Source: Lithodes maja
Lineage: Eukaryota > Arthropoda > Malacostraca > Decapoda > Lithodidae
Direction of reading: 5' to 3'
Length of the DNA stretch: 64,000 nucleotides
Assembly: GCA_037953745.1 (NCBI GenBank)
Contig: JBAKBP010000780.1
Span: 1-64,000, forward strand
The translations under genes and the position numbers were made by a program. A model generated the notes under the pieces. That model was given only the letters and a program-made list of their open reading frames with translations. It had not been told where the DNA came from and ran no database searches. Shown piece after piece: positions 1 to 10,165 of the stretch (its first letter is position 1; each line of letters opens with the position of its first letter).

Positions 1-480
1 AGGGGGGGGGGGGGTTATGGGGAAGTAGTGTGGGGGAGTGTGTGTGGACAGGGGATGGGAAAGGGACTTGTGCAGGACTGGTCTATTATTATGATACATT
101 ATTCCTTTCAGTCCGATCGCTATTCTTGTGCTTTATATTATTTTACTGCTAGTGACCGCCAGATATTTGTAATCAGTTTAGGATGACCTTCGAAGCTACG
201 ATGACTAGACCATAATATTTAATATAAGGGAATAATTTTTTGAGAATAAAGTAGAAGTGCCGCTTTGCCCAAAATCAAAACGGCATACCTAACTCTGCGA
301 TGGGTTACCATCATCTATGATCACTACTATTACCACCATTATAACTACTACTATCATCATCATCACTACTGCTATCAACACTACTGTGGGGGATTTCTCT
401 GGCCAATTCTGTCCCTTACCACACTAATCAAAATTAAATAAAGAAAAGAGAAGGAATAAACTTAAATAAATAGATAGGTT
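1..480. other. Non-coding, simple-sequence-rich flank
   Basis: No gene seen. The first 15 bases are a G run. Positions about 305-385 are an imperfect trinucleotide tract of ACT/ATC/ACC type. The rest is A/T-rich unique-looking DNA without an open frame of useful length. Confidence 0.6.
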
Positions 481-490
481 ACCTTAGGAC

Positions 491-598
491 TTATTTGTTG
501 TTTTATGTTGTTTTTTGTGTTTTCCCTGTTCTTGCTCTGTCTTGAGTCGGCTACCCCCAAAATGGGGATTGGGCCTGAGCATATAGATAGATAGATAG
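491..598 (+). mobile_element. Short retroelement copy with (ATAG)n tail, SINE or 5'-truncated LINE tail
   Basis: A 108-bp insertion is bracketed by a perfect 10-bp direct repeat, ACCTTAGGAC, at 481-490 and 599-608. It contains a T-rich head, then CTTGAGTCGGCTACC, a CCCC-AAAAT-GGGG hairpin, and ends in (ATAG)n. A longer copy of the same family lies on the minus strand at 27121-27269, also with a target-site duplication. No tRNA-like A and B boxes are visible, so it is either a non-tRNA SINE or the truncated 3' end of an RTE-type LINE. The tail matches that of the RTE LINE at 58.9-61.0 kb. Confidence 0.8.
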
Positions 599-612
599 AC
601 CTTAGGACATGG

Positions 613-765
613 ATGTTATATAAAGATGGTGGATATAATACTGGTATTGCCTATTCAACTGCTGAGCTCTGGAACTCTCTCCCAGAATCAGTCTTTCCCT
701 CTTCCTATGACTTAAATTGCTTCAAACTCCGTGTGTCCAGACATTTTAGCTCGAACATCCCTTGA
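613..765 (+). pseudogene. LINE reverse-transcriptase ORF C-terminal remnant
   Basis: A short open stretch ends in a stop at 763-765. It contains ELWNSLPESVF and then SYDLNCFKLRVSRHF, the signature typical of the extreme C-terminus of ORF2 in CR1/Jockey-like non-LTR retrotransposons (compare LWNGLPRNVID in the LINE at 39.1 kb). Everything upstream of the last 50 or so residues is missing, and the (ATAG)n element lies just 5' of it. It is a dead, 5'-truncated copy. The exact clade cannot be set from so little. Confidence 0.6.
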
Positions 766-2647
766 TTTCGGCCCTGTCACTCTTTGAAATCTGGGGGAGG
801 CACTCGCTGCAGGCAGTTATGCCTTTTGTCTCCCTCATTCACATAGAAAAAAACAAAAAAACAAAAAATCTCTCAGAAACCCCTAGCTAGACATTGTATA
901 GATGGCCATATTTATCAATAGACTTAGCTATATCACTGGGGTCCTGGCGTTGTTCAGAGGATCCCGACTATGGTAGGTAGGTAGGCAGGTAGATAGGTCC
1001 TAAACTCCGGGCCGGACACTGGGAGTGAGGCGAGAAGCCACGAGACCTTTGATTAATACGATATCAAAGTTACCAGTAATTTGTATAATGAAAATGAAGA
1101 CATTTGAGTAAAAACTAAAAAATATGAAATAGTTACCTTATTTTCAACCTTGACCTTTGACCTTAACCTTTAAGTTAAATGGAAAATTTATTTTTTACTG
1201 GCCATCGCATTGACCAAATGGATATACCTGTGAAATTTGGTGAAAATCCATCGAACAGTCTAGGAGGAGTTTCCGGACAGACGGACGACGACGGCGACAG
1301 ACAGGCTGGCTGGTGGTACACAGTATACAGGCGGGATCTGTGTGCGTGATACCACTCTGCTTCGCAGAGTTGATAATTGTATCGGTTCATGTGGTAACAA
1401 CGGGACAGGTAGAATACAACTAAATAATTACAAAATCACACACACACACACACACACAGAGTTACTTAGTTAAAATAGGACTTCAGAGGCTATCAACCCT
1501 ATTGGATTATTAAGCCAGCTGCACACTGTAAGTCAAGAATAGCGTCAGGACTGGAGCCCCTTGTCGAGAGCCCCAGTCCCTTGACAGCCAGAGGTGCAGT
1601 AAATCATGGTCACAATTACTATGTGAATGCAAACACTTGATCAACATGATCGAGCTGATTAGTGATTACACTGGTTATAGATATCCTTCAAAACCACTTC
1701 GACAGTACAGTAATTTTCAACGTACACTTCACACATTATATACAAAGGGAGCCATTGTTAACAAACATTCTCCAAGTGTGTGTGTGTGTGTGTGGGGGGG
1801 GGGTTGAGGTGTCAACATCGTCATAGGTTCAACATTTACCTTATTATTTAAGGGAATGTACTCAAAGCTGGTAAGGCAACATAAGGTACAAGTCATTATT
1901 GAAGGAAGTAGTCATATGGTAGCATCAATCATACAAAATAGAATCGCGGTTATATTTATATGGATAATGATTGCACTTTAATTATTTAAATGACGCGGTA
2001 TTGTCAGGCAGTAAGCTCCGCCCACCGAGTCCTCTCTCAGCAATGCTACCATAGCCAATCTAGCGACTTTACGCTATCTCAGACGTAATTATTTTTAGTT
2101 AATGACAATGTTTTTTGCATTTTGCTTCATGAAATATAACTGTTTATTAACAATTATGATAATTTATTTGATATATTATATAAATATTTACGTTAATATG
2201 CAATATTAAGTCATTCTACTATCTAGCGTCTTTGGTGAACTAATTTAGCAGGATGTGATAGATATGGCACTGCTGCAGCCTATCTCTCAGCGTCCCTCCC
2301 TAGACTCGTGGGGAGGTACGATGTTTGTTTGTCTTGTGTTTTTTATCGTATTTTGGTTGTTCTCGGCGGTGTTATCGTCGCCTCGTCGGTCCTTGTGTGT
2401 GGTAGGTGACAGTGACCAGACTAACTCCAGGGAGGAGTTATACTACAAAGGGTTGTTTGGTGGCAGCGTAAAGCAAGGTTGGTTGTAGGTTGACTAGGCC
2501 TACTGTATAATTTGGCGATTCATCCATTTTCTGCATGACCTGTTGAATATGCATTATTATGTTCGTATTTTAGTGAAACATCATATTAGTGGCTAATGAG
2601 GGGGCTCTGTGACTGAAAAGCCTACTTCAACCTGTAGACCAGATGTG
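766..2647. other. Intergenic, simple repeats and one dispersed-looking repeat
   Basis: No gene recognised. Contents: an A-rich run near 845-868; GTAG tetranucleotides at about 970-998; a stretch at 1130-1330 with repeated GACCTT/AACCTT hexamers followed by GAAATTTGGTGAAAATCC and GACGGACGACG motifs that looks like a dispersed repeat; (CA)n at 1438-1458; (GT)n plus a G run at 1775-1803. A 77-codon open frame at 2255-2488 has no recognisable domain. Confidence 0.55.
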
Positions 2648-3572
2648 GGTAAAAATTGAAGAGACCCCGGTCCCCGGACAGCCTTTTTATAGGCTAGTTA
2701 GGCTAATTTTAGTTTTTTGTATATTTTTCTTTGATATAGGCCTAGCCTACAGTGTTGTTTAATACCGAGGACCATCGCATTTTAGTATTTTCAACATTAG
2801 CCTAATCTAACCTAACCGAAAACTAAACTGGGAACGTGAGCTGGGTTTAGACCGTCGGTTAGTTTTCGGTTAGGTTAGGTTAAGTTAGATTAGGTTAGGC
2901 TAATGGGTAAATCTGCAGTTATACTACCCCTCCCCCACTACCCTCCACCACCTCCCCCCTTCAAAACACGCCTTTTAGCGTGTTTTTGGATGGTTCAGCA
3001 GACGCGGAAACAGGAAAAAAACGTATTTTGATACAAATTTATCACCAACCAGATAAGAGTTTTTCAGGTAATTTGTTGTTTTTTGTATTTTTTATTTGAT
3101 ATAGGCTAGTGTTGTTTAATACCGAGGACCGTCGCATTTTAGTAGTTTTAACATTAGCCTAACCTAACCTAACTTAACCTTACCTAACCGAAAACTAACC
3201 TGTCTCGCGACCGGTCTAAACCCAGCTCACGTTCCCTGTTTATGGGTGCGCGACGGTCTAAACCCAGCTCACGTTCCCTGTTTATGGGTTCGCGAAGGTT
3301 TGTAATACTTCAATGTATCTATTTCAAGTCAAATATACATTTCCGCGCATCATCAAACCATACTAAGTCTGCTACTAATAATATTAACCCATTAGTACCA
3401 ACAGAATAGCAACAAAATAGGGGTAGTATAACTAGATTTATCGGCTAATGTTAAAAATACTAAAATGCGATGGTCCTCGGTATTAAACAACACTGTATAT
3501 CAAAGAAAAATTTACAAAAAAATAAAATTAACTAGTAAAAAGCCTGTCCGGGGTCTCTTAAATTTTTTACCC
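2648..3572. repeat. Large imperfect inverted repeat with TTAGG-like runs
   Basis: The left arm (about 2648-2806) and the right arm (about 3572-3440, read backwards) share GGGTAAAAA, GAGACCCCGG, the T-rich TTTTTCTTTGATATA block and GTTGTTTAATACCGAGGACC. A third, directly oriented partial copy lies at 3073-3168. Between them are TTAGG/CCTAA-like pentamer runs (2868-2900, 3155-3190), and the block GGTCTAAACCCAGCTCACG is duplicated in tandem at 3213-3290 with an inverted copy at 2829-2853. The structure looks like decayed fold-back or nested MITE DNA. No coding capacity is seen. Confidence 0.6.
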
Positions 3573-3696
3573 CGGACAGCCTTTTCACTAGTTCATGTTG
3601 GTTATACTGATGTTTTGGACCGACAGTTAGCCCATCGATCTGTTTAGGCCTAATAGGTCCGGTAGAGCATATACATCATTGCTATATATATAGCAA

Positions 3697-4322
3697 CCTC
3701 TGAAGTGCGCACGGGGGTAATTGAAAACCTCCCCCTGTGCTGACGTATTTGAGGTTTTTCGTCACTAAAATATTCATTGTACCATTAATAGCATTAATAA
3801 TTATCCATATGCGCCTATTATGGGTTGATTATAAAGGTATTAACCTGAAACAACAATAAAACGAGTGAAAACAGCGTTTGGATGGTCAAAATCGGAGATA
3901 TAGCCCGCGAGTTGTATAATGTATGGGTGAGGCAAGCTACCTTCCCGCCAATTTTCCCCAAGGCCACTGCGACACAGTCGATCGATACTCTCTCTCTCTC
4001 TCTTGCACTCGATTGCTATCAGTGATGACAACACCCTGCTTGCAACTCGCTAATGTTAGCACGAAAATATACCTCAGAATAAGGGAATAATAGGGAAAAT
4101 AGGTGATAACTGAGGGATAGGAGGAAAGTGGGGAAGGAGGGGAGGTAGAGGACTGAGATTTTGCATGGCCCAGGGGCCAAAAAAAAAAAAAAAAATAAAA
4201 AAAAAAATAAAAAAAATAAAAAAATTTCGATGTCAAAAGTTGATTTTTAATTTTACTTACTCAGGAGAGTCTTCCCGCAGTCCGCCGGGGGAACTCTTAA
4301 GAGTCTTCCCGCAGCTCCCTGG
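3697..4322. mobile_element. TTAA-type MITE, family A copy 1
   Basis: This 626-bp block matches 38070-38696 almost base for base, including CCTCTGAAGTGCGCACGGGG at the left end, a CT dinucleotide tract, a poly-A stretch after GGCCCAGGGGCC, and two GAGTCTTCCCGCAG motifs at the right end. The right edge is followed by TTAA (4323-4326). The left edge is preceded by GCAA, probably a mutated TTAA. It has no coding capacity. The TTAA target suggests mobilisation by a piggyBac-like transposase. The better copy at 38 kb fixes the boundaries. Confidence 0.75.
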
Positions 4323-4415
4323 TTAAGAGCGGAAATGTATTACAAGGGAGAAAACAAAAAATGCTAAAATACATGTATAGGCCTAGGCTACTGTAAAACA
4401 ATAAGTTTTTCAGGC

Positions 4416-4640
4416 AGTACCCAACCAGCGGGGTGTGGGGGCGGTAGCCCCCACCCATATACTAGGTTAGGTTAGGTTAGGTTGTTAAGTTAGGCTAATG
4501 GCACAAAAAAAAAAAAAAAAAAAAAAAAAGTAACCTAACTAGCGGGGGTGTGGGGGCGGCAGCCCCCACCCATATACTAGGTTAGGTTAGGTAAGGTTGT
4601 TAGGTTAAGCTAATAGCCTAGAAAAAAAAAAAAAAAAAAA
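4416..4640 (+). repeat. Two tandem A-tailed repeat units
   Basis: Two adjacent copies of about 112 bp (4416-4528 and 4530-4640) each read AACCAGCGGGG or an equivalent, then TGTGGGGGCGG, a GCCCCCACCCATATACTAG block, TTAGG-like pentamers and a long A run. The GGGGGCGG and GCCCCCACC parts can pair as a hairpin. The layout resembles tandem SINE-like units. No promoter boxes are recognised. Confidence 0.55.
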
Positions 4641-5027
4641 AGTTTAATAGGGATGTGTTTTTAGATTGTTGGATAATGGGTAAATACTCATTTCCGCTCC
4701 ACTTCAGTATAAAACAACACTATATCTGAAGGAAAAAATACAAAAAACAAAATAAAACTTACTGAAATCGCTGTCGGTCCAAAAAGTCAGGTTTACCTTA
4801 ATGTTTTTTTGTTTTTGTTTTTTCTTCGATATAGCCTAGGCCTACAGTGTTCTTTTCTATCAAGGACCACTGGAAATGAGTATTTAGGCCTACCCATTAT
4901 CCAACTATCTAAAATCACGGCCCCCGATAGTGGGGAGGACTATGAAGATCAGGGAAAATGTGGGGTTAAAGACGTAATAAGCTGCTAATAGTGGTTTTAA
5001 AATTAAACTTGGCTCAGGTTTCCTTGT

Positions 5028-6050
5028 TTCTTAACTTAAGAAAACCTCAAAATGGAAAAACCCGAGCCAAGTTTTGGCAAAACTTGGCTCGGATTTAAAG
5101 TATTTTCAGAGTCCAAAAACCCTTAAAATTAATTTCGAAAGTTGGCTCGGTTTTGTTTTGTTTTCAACTTAAAGGTGAATTCCAGGGATGAAACCTATTC
5201 AAAGTACAATGTCCATTGGGATCTGCTTGGTTTTAGGTACATGATACTGAAGAATTTTCATCAATTTGTTTTAACAATATAGAAATATAGCTTATCTACG
5301 TTATGTTATGTGGCGCGAACTGGCGTGTTTACCATGACGTAACTGTGGCCAATGGCGGGAACTCTCGACATGGGAAATGGGTGAATCTGTGTTTTTTTTT
5401 ATTTGAGAAACTCTTATAATTTGTATGCATGTTTACAGCTCAACATTTGGCTTCACCACTGTCTGGTCAAGGGACCGCGATATATAAATTGAACAGAAAA
5501 CTATATTATCATTACGAAATAGGCCTTAGAACCGAGTTCCCTCAACTCTGGACCAGGCTAAACATGCATAAACACTGCATGTATGTTAATTGCTGGCGAG
5601 CTGGGATTATTTCTTGATGTGTGCCACATCATCAGGACGTTGGTCGATCTTTTGCAGAGCTTGAGTATTTAATTGAAAGGTATTAATTACGAAATACATA
5701 CCTCACTGTTCAGGACCGCATATCTTGTTTACAAACGGCGTCTCTACACAATGGAGTCACTCCAGCTGGCTGAAAATGCCAATTCGTCAGCAACGACTAT
5801 ATATATTAGTATTTTGTTCTGGAGTTTAATGGAATTATATCGATATTGCCCATATACCGGTACATATTACAGTATATTCATGCCAAGTTATGACCCTGCA
5901 TTAATCTTCGTTTTTTCGATCATCCCTGTAGTTCACCTTTAAGAAAACCCCAAAATGGAAAAAGCCGAGCCAAGTTTTGGCAAAACTTGGCTCGGATTAA
6001 AAAAAAAATCAAGAGTCCAAAAACCCTTAAAATTAATTTCCAAACTTTGA
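5028..6050 (+). repeat. Tandem repeat unit carrying a perfect 31-nt hairpin, second unit split by a MITE
   Basis: Unit 1 (about 5028-5166) and unit 2 (5167-5172 plus 5939-6050) share ACTTAAGAAAACC, ATGGAAAAA, a 31-nt palindrome and GAGTCCAAAAACCCTTAAAA. The palindromes, at 5062-5092 and 5965-5995, are perfect: a 14-bp stem CCGAGCCAAGTTTT with a GGC loop. Unit 1 keeps ACTTAAGAAAACC intact, whereas in unit 2 the TTAA is occupied by the 5173-5938 MITE. No coding function is seen. Confidence 0.7.
5173..5938. mobile_element. TTAA-type MITE with AGGTGAA termini (family B-like)
   Basis: A 766-bp insertion is flanked by TTAA at 5169-5172 and 5939-5942, with terminal inverted repeat AGGTGAA/TTCACCT. 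Boundaries are confirmed by the uninterrupted TTAA in the preceding tandem unit (5037-5040). Small open frames inside (5429-5617, 5673-5942) are short and unrecognised, and I do not call them genes. The terminal AGGTG and TTAA target are shared with the fold-back MITE at 55092-55425, so both may be driven by a related transposase. Confidence 0.8.
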
Positions 6051-6099
6051 CCTAGTATATTAACCTAACCAAACAACCCAACCTAACCTAACCTAGACC

Positions 6100-6420
6100 T
6101 AGTACGTCGGATACAAAACTAGCCCTTGCATGCCAGCTACTTTGGGTGCATAGTATACCCAGTACGTTGGATACAAAACTAACCCTTGCATGCCAGCTAC
6201 TGGGGGTGCATAGTACCCAGTACGTGGAATACAAAACTAGCCCTTGCATGCCAGCTACTTTGGGTGCATAGTATACCCAGTACGTTGGATACAAAACTAG
6301 CCCTTGCATGCCAGATACTGGGGGTGCATAGTACCCAGTACGTGGAATACAAAACTAGCCCTTGCATGTCAGGTACTGCGTGTGCATAGTACTCAGTACG
6401 TGGGCTACAAAACTAGCCGT
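6100..6420 (+). repeat. Minisatellite, alternating 60/58-bp units, about 6 copies
   Basis: The block ACAAAACTAGCCCTTGC recurs at about 6113, 6173, 6231, 6291, 6349 and 6407, giving spacings of 60, 58, 60, 58 and 58 bp. Units alternate between a CTTTGGGTGC...GTATACCC type and a CTGGGGGTGC...GTACCC type, so the array seems to have been copied as a 118-bp pair. Open frames across it are repeat translations, not genes. CCTAA-like pentamers flank it on the left (6058-6100). Confidence 0.85.
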
Positions 6421-6639
6421 TGCTCTCTGCCACACTCGTCCGACGGCAGCGAGAGGTTGACAACAATCATTAACCTAACGTAACATAACCTAGCAACACC
6501 AAGTATATGTCCCTAGTACTAACCTTATTGTGGTTACACACCCATTCTCTCCTTTTTTGTCTATATGAGCACACAGTCCCGCACGTCGCACAATTCAGAG
6601 ATGTAGGTAGTACTCCGTGGTCCACTAACAGCTTTAAAG

Positions 6640-6657
6640 CCCTGGACAGGTTTCGCG
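6640..6657 (+). repeat. piggyBac-like left terminal inverted repeat
   Basis: CCCTGGACAGG then TTTCGCG, inside TTAA (6634-6637) with two extra bases AG between. It matches the right terminus at 16 of 18 positions. Confidence 0.8.
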
Positions 6658-7692
6658 TTCTAACGCGTACGATAAAGGAAACGATGGTCGAAAGTGGCAC
6701 GCCGCACTAAAATATTCGCCAAAAATCAGGTAATTGAGATAGATTTTTTGTCTACATTTGAACATGTAATATAAGGAATGCTTAATCTAATGTGAAGTGG
6801 AATTAAACATCAGAGTGATTTTTATATTTTTAATGATTATTCTAGAAAAATAACTTAAGAAAATGACTAAGTTTACTAAACAAATAAAAAAAAATACTTA
6901 AAGTTCCTGAGGATAGTGAAACTCTGGGGACTAGTAGGGGGATGGTGTGGACCTCATCAGCTGCAGTCTTGTCGGCCTGGGTCCCATAGGGCGCGATCTG
7001 TGCAAAGAATAAAATGGTTAATTTCGAAAACTCAAAAAAATGATCAATGGTTTACAAAAAATCATTAGGGTGCCTAAATATTGATGGATTTAGCTGAAAT
7101 TTTGTCAGAATAGTGCCAAACAACACTGGAACACAGGGAAACCCTAAATATTGAGATCAGAACTAGTAAATAGCAATGACATAGCATTGTGTACACTTAA
7201 CTCCGAGACATCCGACAGTTTTCGGCAAAAATTTGAGAGAAAAAAATTCATAACTGAACAAATTGTTTATGAATCTGCCTATAAATCACCATGAACATTC
7301 CTAAACAACCTTTGAACAATATCAGTATGAATAATGGGGGTTTGGAGTAGTTATACACACACAGTACTGAAAGGGTTAACCTTATCTCCCAGCACCGCTC
7401 CGGCCGCAACCCTCTGAAAGTAGACAACACTTTCCACAATGTATAGGATGATTATAAATGCATGGATTTTGATCACATCTCATGTGAATGATGAATACTG
7501 CTTGAATAATACATACTACACCCTAAAAATTAAATAGGCATAACATAAATGCCAAAAAAAAAAAAAAAATACGTTACATTGCAAGGGAAAACTTGTTGAA
7601 GAAATGAGGTTGGCAATTATTAACCTTATTTACTTTATATAAACTTATAAAAATAATAACAATGTATAATAATAATGTAAAATCCCTTACCT

Positions 7693-10157
7693 TTATGTTG
7701 TGCAGTTCAAGCAGGTCTGCGACACATGGTGACCACAGACAGACCTCTTGCATCGGTGGCACAGGATGCGCGTCTTGTGGTTTGACTTGGTTGGGCACAT
7801 GTAGCATCTCTTCCTCTTCTCGGATCTGTCCGCTCCGCTGGCGTCTAGCATTGGAAGATCGAATGTAGTGGAGATGAGTTGTCTTAGCTCCCGAGATATA
7901 GTGGCCTGGTCATTGTACCACTTTCTTACCCAGTTGTCGCACAACCTGATGGAGAGGTCCTTGTGGAAGTCGCGCCTCTTCATAATGGTCCCTGTGAAAG
8001 ATTGAGAGTAGATGATATAGCTGTTCACTAATGCTATATTCACCATACCAAAAAAAAGGCACAGGGGCCACCGTCGGGTCTTCCGGCCAACATTGGCGAT
8101 GCTGCAGAGCTGGTCAAATGTATCTACACCGCCCTTGGTGGCATTGTAGAACATTTGTATGTCTGACTTCTGCCGTTCAATATAGCTGGGCTTGTGGTGA
8201 ATGGTGGAGAGAAGCTGCATAACTTTGGTCTTGCTGGCTCGGTGGACCTGAAGGGTGACCTTGTCCTCATAATTGTACACACCCACCGACTCCCCGACCT
8301 CCATCTTGTAGTCCAGGACTTGGCGGGGCAGGTATGGCTTTTGGCGGATTGTTCCCACGAGTTCCAGGCCTTCCTTCCGCAGGGAAAGTGCCAAGGGCAA
8401 GCTGGTGAACCAGTTATCGGTGGTGACTGTCCTTCCCAGGTGTGCGTAGGGTTCAGTTAGCTTCACCGTGAAGTACTCCCCCATGCTGAGTGGCTTCTGG
8501 AGGGTCACTGTCCCCTTCCCCAGGTAGGGCAAGGCGTTCAGCATGTAGTGGGAGTCTGTATCACACGCCATCACCAGCTTCAACCCATATCTGAGGAGTC
8601 GGAATAATGCATTAGAAACAAGTACAAAATGTCAGTAAATGGGTAGCTGGTAACTGGGGGCATCACAGGTAAGTACTCGGCAAAAACTGGGGGCATCACA
8701 GGTAAGTACTCGGCAAAAACTGGGGGCATCACAGGTAAGAAATATTCCTTGATAATGAGTTGATGAATGTTATGGCAGGTAAGTTTTACTAGACAGGTAA
8801 CTCTCGGCAATGACAGGTAAGTAATGATAAGATACCTAAATATACTATGTGCTAGCCTGGCAATGTTATTCGAAAATAAATTGTTACAAAAAAAAATTCT
8901 CAGGTCACTTACTTGGCAGGTTTGTTGGGGATGTACATGCGGAAACTACAATTTCCGCGGAAGGCCACCAACTGCTCATCCACTGTCAGGTGAGGGCCAG
9001 GCTGGTAGAACTCCTTGCAGTGCCGGATGAGGGCGTCCCAGGTGAGTCGGATCGGTGCCAGCCTGTCGTCCTTCACCCTCTCCTGGCGAGTGGCAGCGTC
9101 GTCGAAGCGTAGACACCTAATGATGAAAGAAAATCTTCTCTCGGCCATGGCACACCTGTACAGAGGACAACCAACCGTCTTATCCCACATTTCCGTAGTT
9201 GTCACATGGTTGTCCTTCTTTACTCTGCTCATGACGAGTATACCCAGGAGTGCCTTCAATTCCATGATTTCAATAGGAGAAAAGGTGTAAGCGTCCTTGT
9301 TTTTATACTTGACCTTCAGTATCTCCATCCTTTCATTGGTATGGACGCATATCCTAGCCAACATGGTGTCATCCAGGAATAATCCCAGGTACTGCTCTGG
9401 TGTTGTTGCTGCGGAAGTGGCTGCAGTAGGCTTTCCTGGGGTGCTGTAGCAGTCGGTTATTGTGGGTAAGGCAGGATTAGGGTTACAGTGCCACGCAGTT
9501 CTGTCTCTCGCCTTGACAACAGCCTGGTTGTAAAGCCTGAAAGGTTGTCCTTCAGGCTGAAGTGTCCCTCGTCTCCTCTTACGACTTCTCAGTTCTGTAG
9601 GGCTGAGGGATTCCTCCCTCTGTGGACTGGCTGAAGTGCCCCGCGGAGTGGCGTTTGGCGGCGGCAAGATATTTGGTGGGGGGTCGTCAACTTCTTTGTC
9701 AGTATCGTCGTCATCATTGGAGGGAACCCTTACCCTATGCCTAGGCAAGCCTGTCCTGGAATTTCTGGGGGTAGCGATGGGTAGAGACCTGGTCCTGGCG
9801 ACAGTGACAGTGGGGGTAGCGATGGGTGGAGACCTGGCGACAGTGACAGTGGGTGCAGAGGTGTTGTGGGCGGCCCTGGTGTTCCATTCCTCCCTCCCAT
9901 GGAAGGAGAAATCGCGTCTCAGTGTCGCTAAGGTGCTGGTCCTCCTCGTGACACATGGGGTGGTGGCAATGCGAGGGGGTGGTCTCACGTTCGGGAGAGT
10001 CGTCATGTGGTGCGTGGCTTATCATGTCGTCTTGGATGTCATCCTCTTCCACATGATCTTCGAACACCTCATCATCGTCAGCACCGTCAGCATCACCATC
10101 CCAGTCCTCCAGCAGGATGCTTGAGATGGCCTCCGGGGATAAGCCCTTGCGAGCCAT
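7693..10157 (-). CDS. piggyBac-like transposase (exons 8913-10165 and 7693-8590)
   Basis: This is a DDE-type cut-and-paste transposase. The ATG at 10157 starts an acidic N-terminus (LLEDWDGDADGADDD). A basic and proline-rich linker follows, with two ATVTVAR/PIATP-type repeats, then the catalytic core: D in LTVDEQLVAFRG, D in MACDTDSHY, D in VTTDNWFTSLPL and the extra D in GGVDTFDQL. The C-terminal zinc-binding domain (CYMC, CHRCKRSVCGHH, CLNC) is complete. Exon 2 stops being coding at AA|GTAAGTGACC (8913/8912) and resumes at CTCCTCAG|ATATGGG (8591/8590), which rejoins the family-typical PAKYG stretch. A +1 frame change lies between about 10020 and 9745: the acidic start is in one frame and the rest in another, so this copy has either a frameshift or a very small intron I cannot place. 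Length is near the family norm of about 600 residues. Confidence 0.88.
8591..8912 (-). other. Intron 2 of the piggyBac-like transposase, with internal repeats
   Basis: The 322-bp intron has a GTAAGT donor at 8912 and a TCCTCAG acceptor at 8591. It carries about 2.3 copies of a 33-bp unit (plus strand ACTGGGGGCATCACAGG then TAAGTACTCGG) at about 8652-8740. Its acceptor-proximal part (GCATTAGAAACAAGTA, 8607-8622) is also found just upstream of the exon-2 acceptor at 10178-10195. Confidence 0.75.
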
Positions 10158-10165
10158 GGCAAAAC

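Noticed and set aside
2255..2488. 77-codon open frame with a hydrophobic stretch (VCLVFFIVFWLFSAVL)
   Set aside because: Looks like a small membrane protein, but there is no homologous copy, no splice context and the region is repeat-rich; length is within chance.
6100..6420. CRISPR-like array
   Set aside because: Units are contiguous tandem repeats without unique spacers, in a eukaryotic context; it is a minisatellite.
9636..10124. 162-codon plus-strand open frame opposite the transposase
   Set aside because: It is the antisense shadow of the repeat-bearing N-terminal exon.
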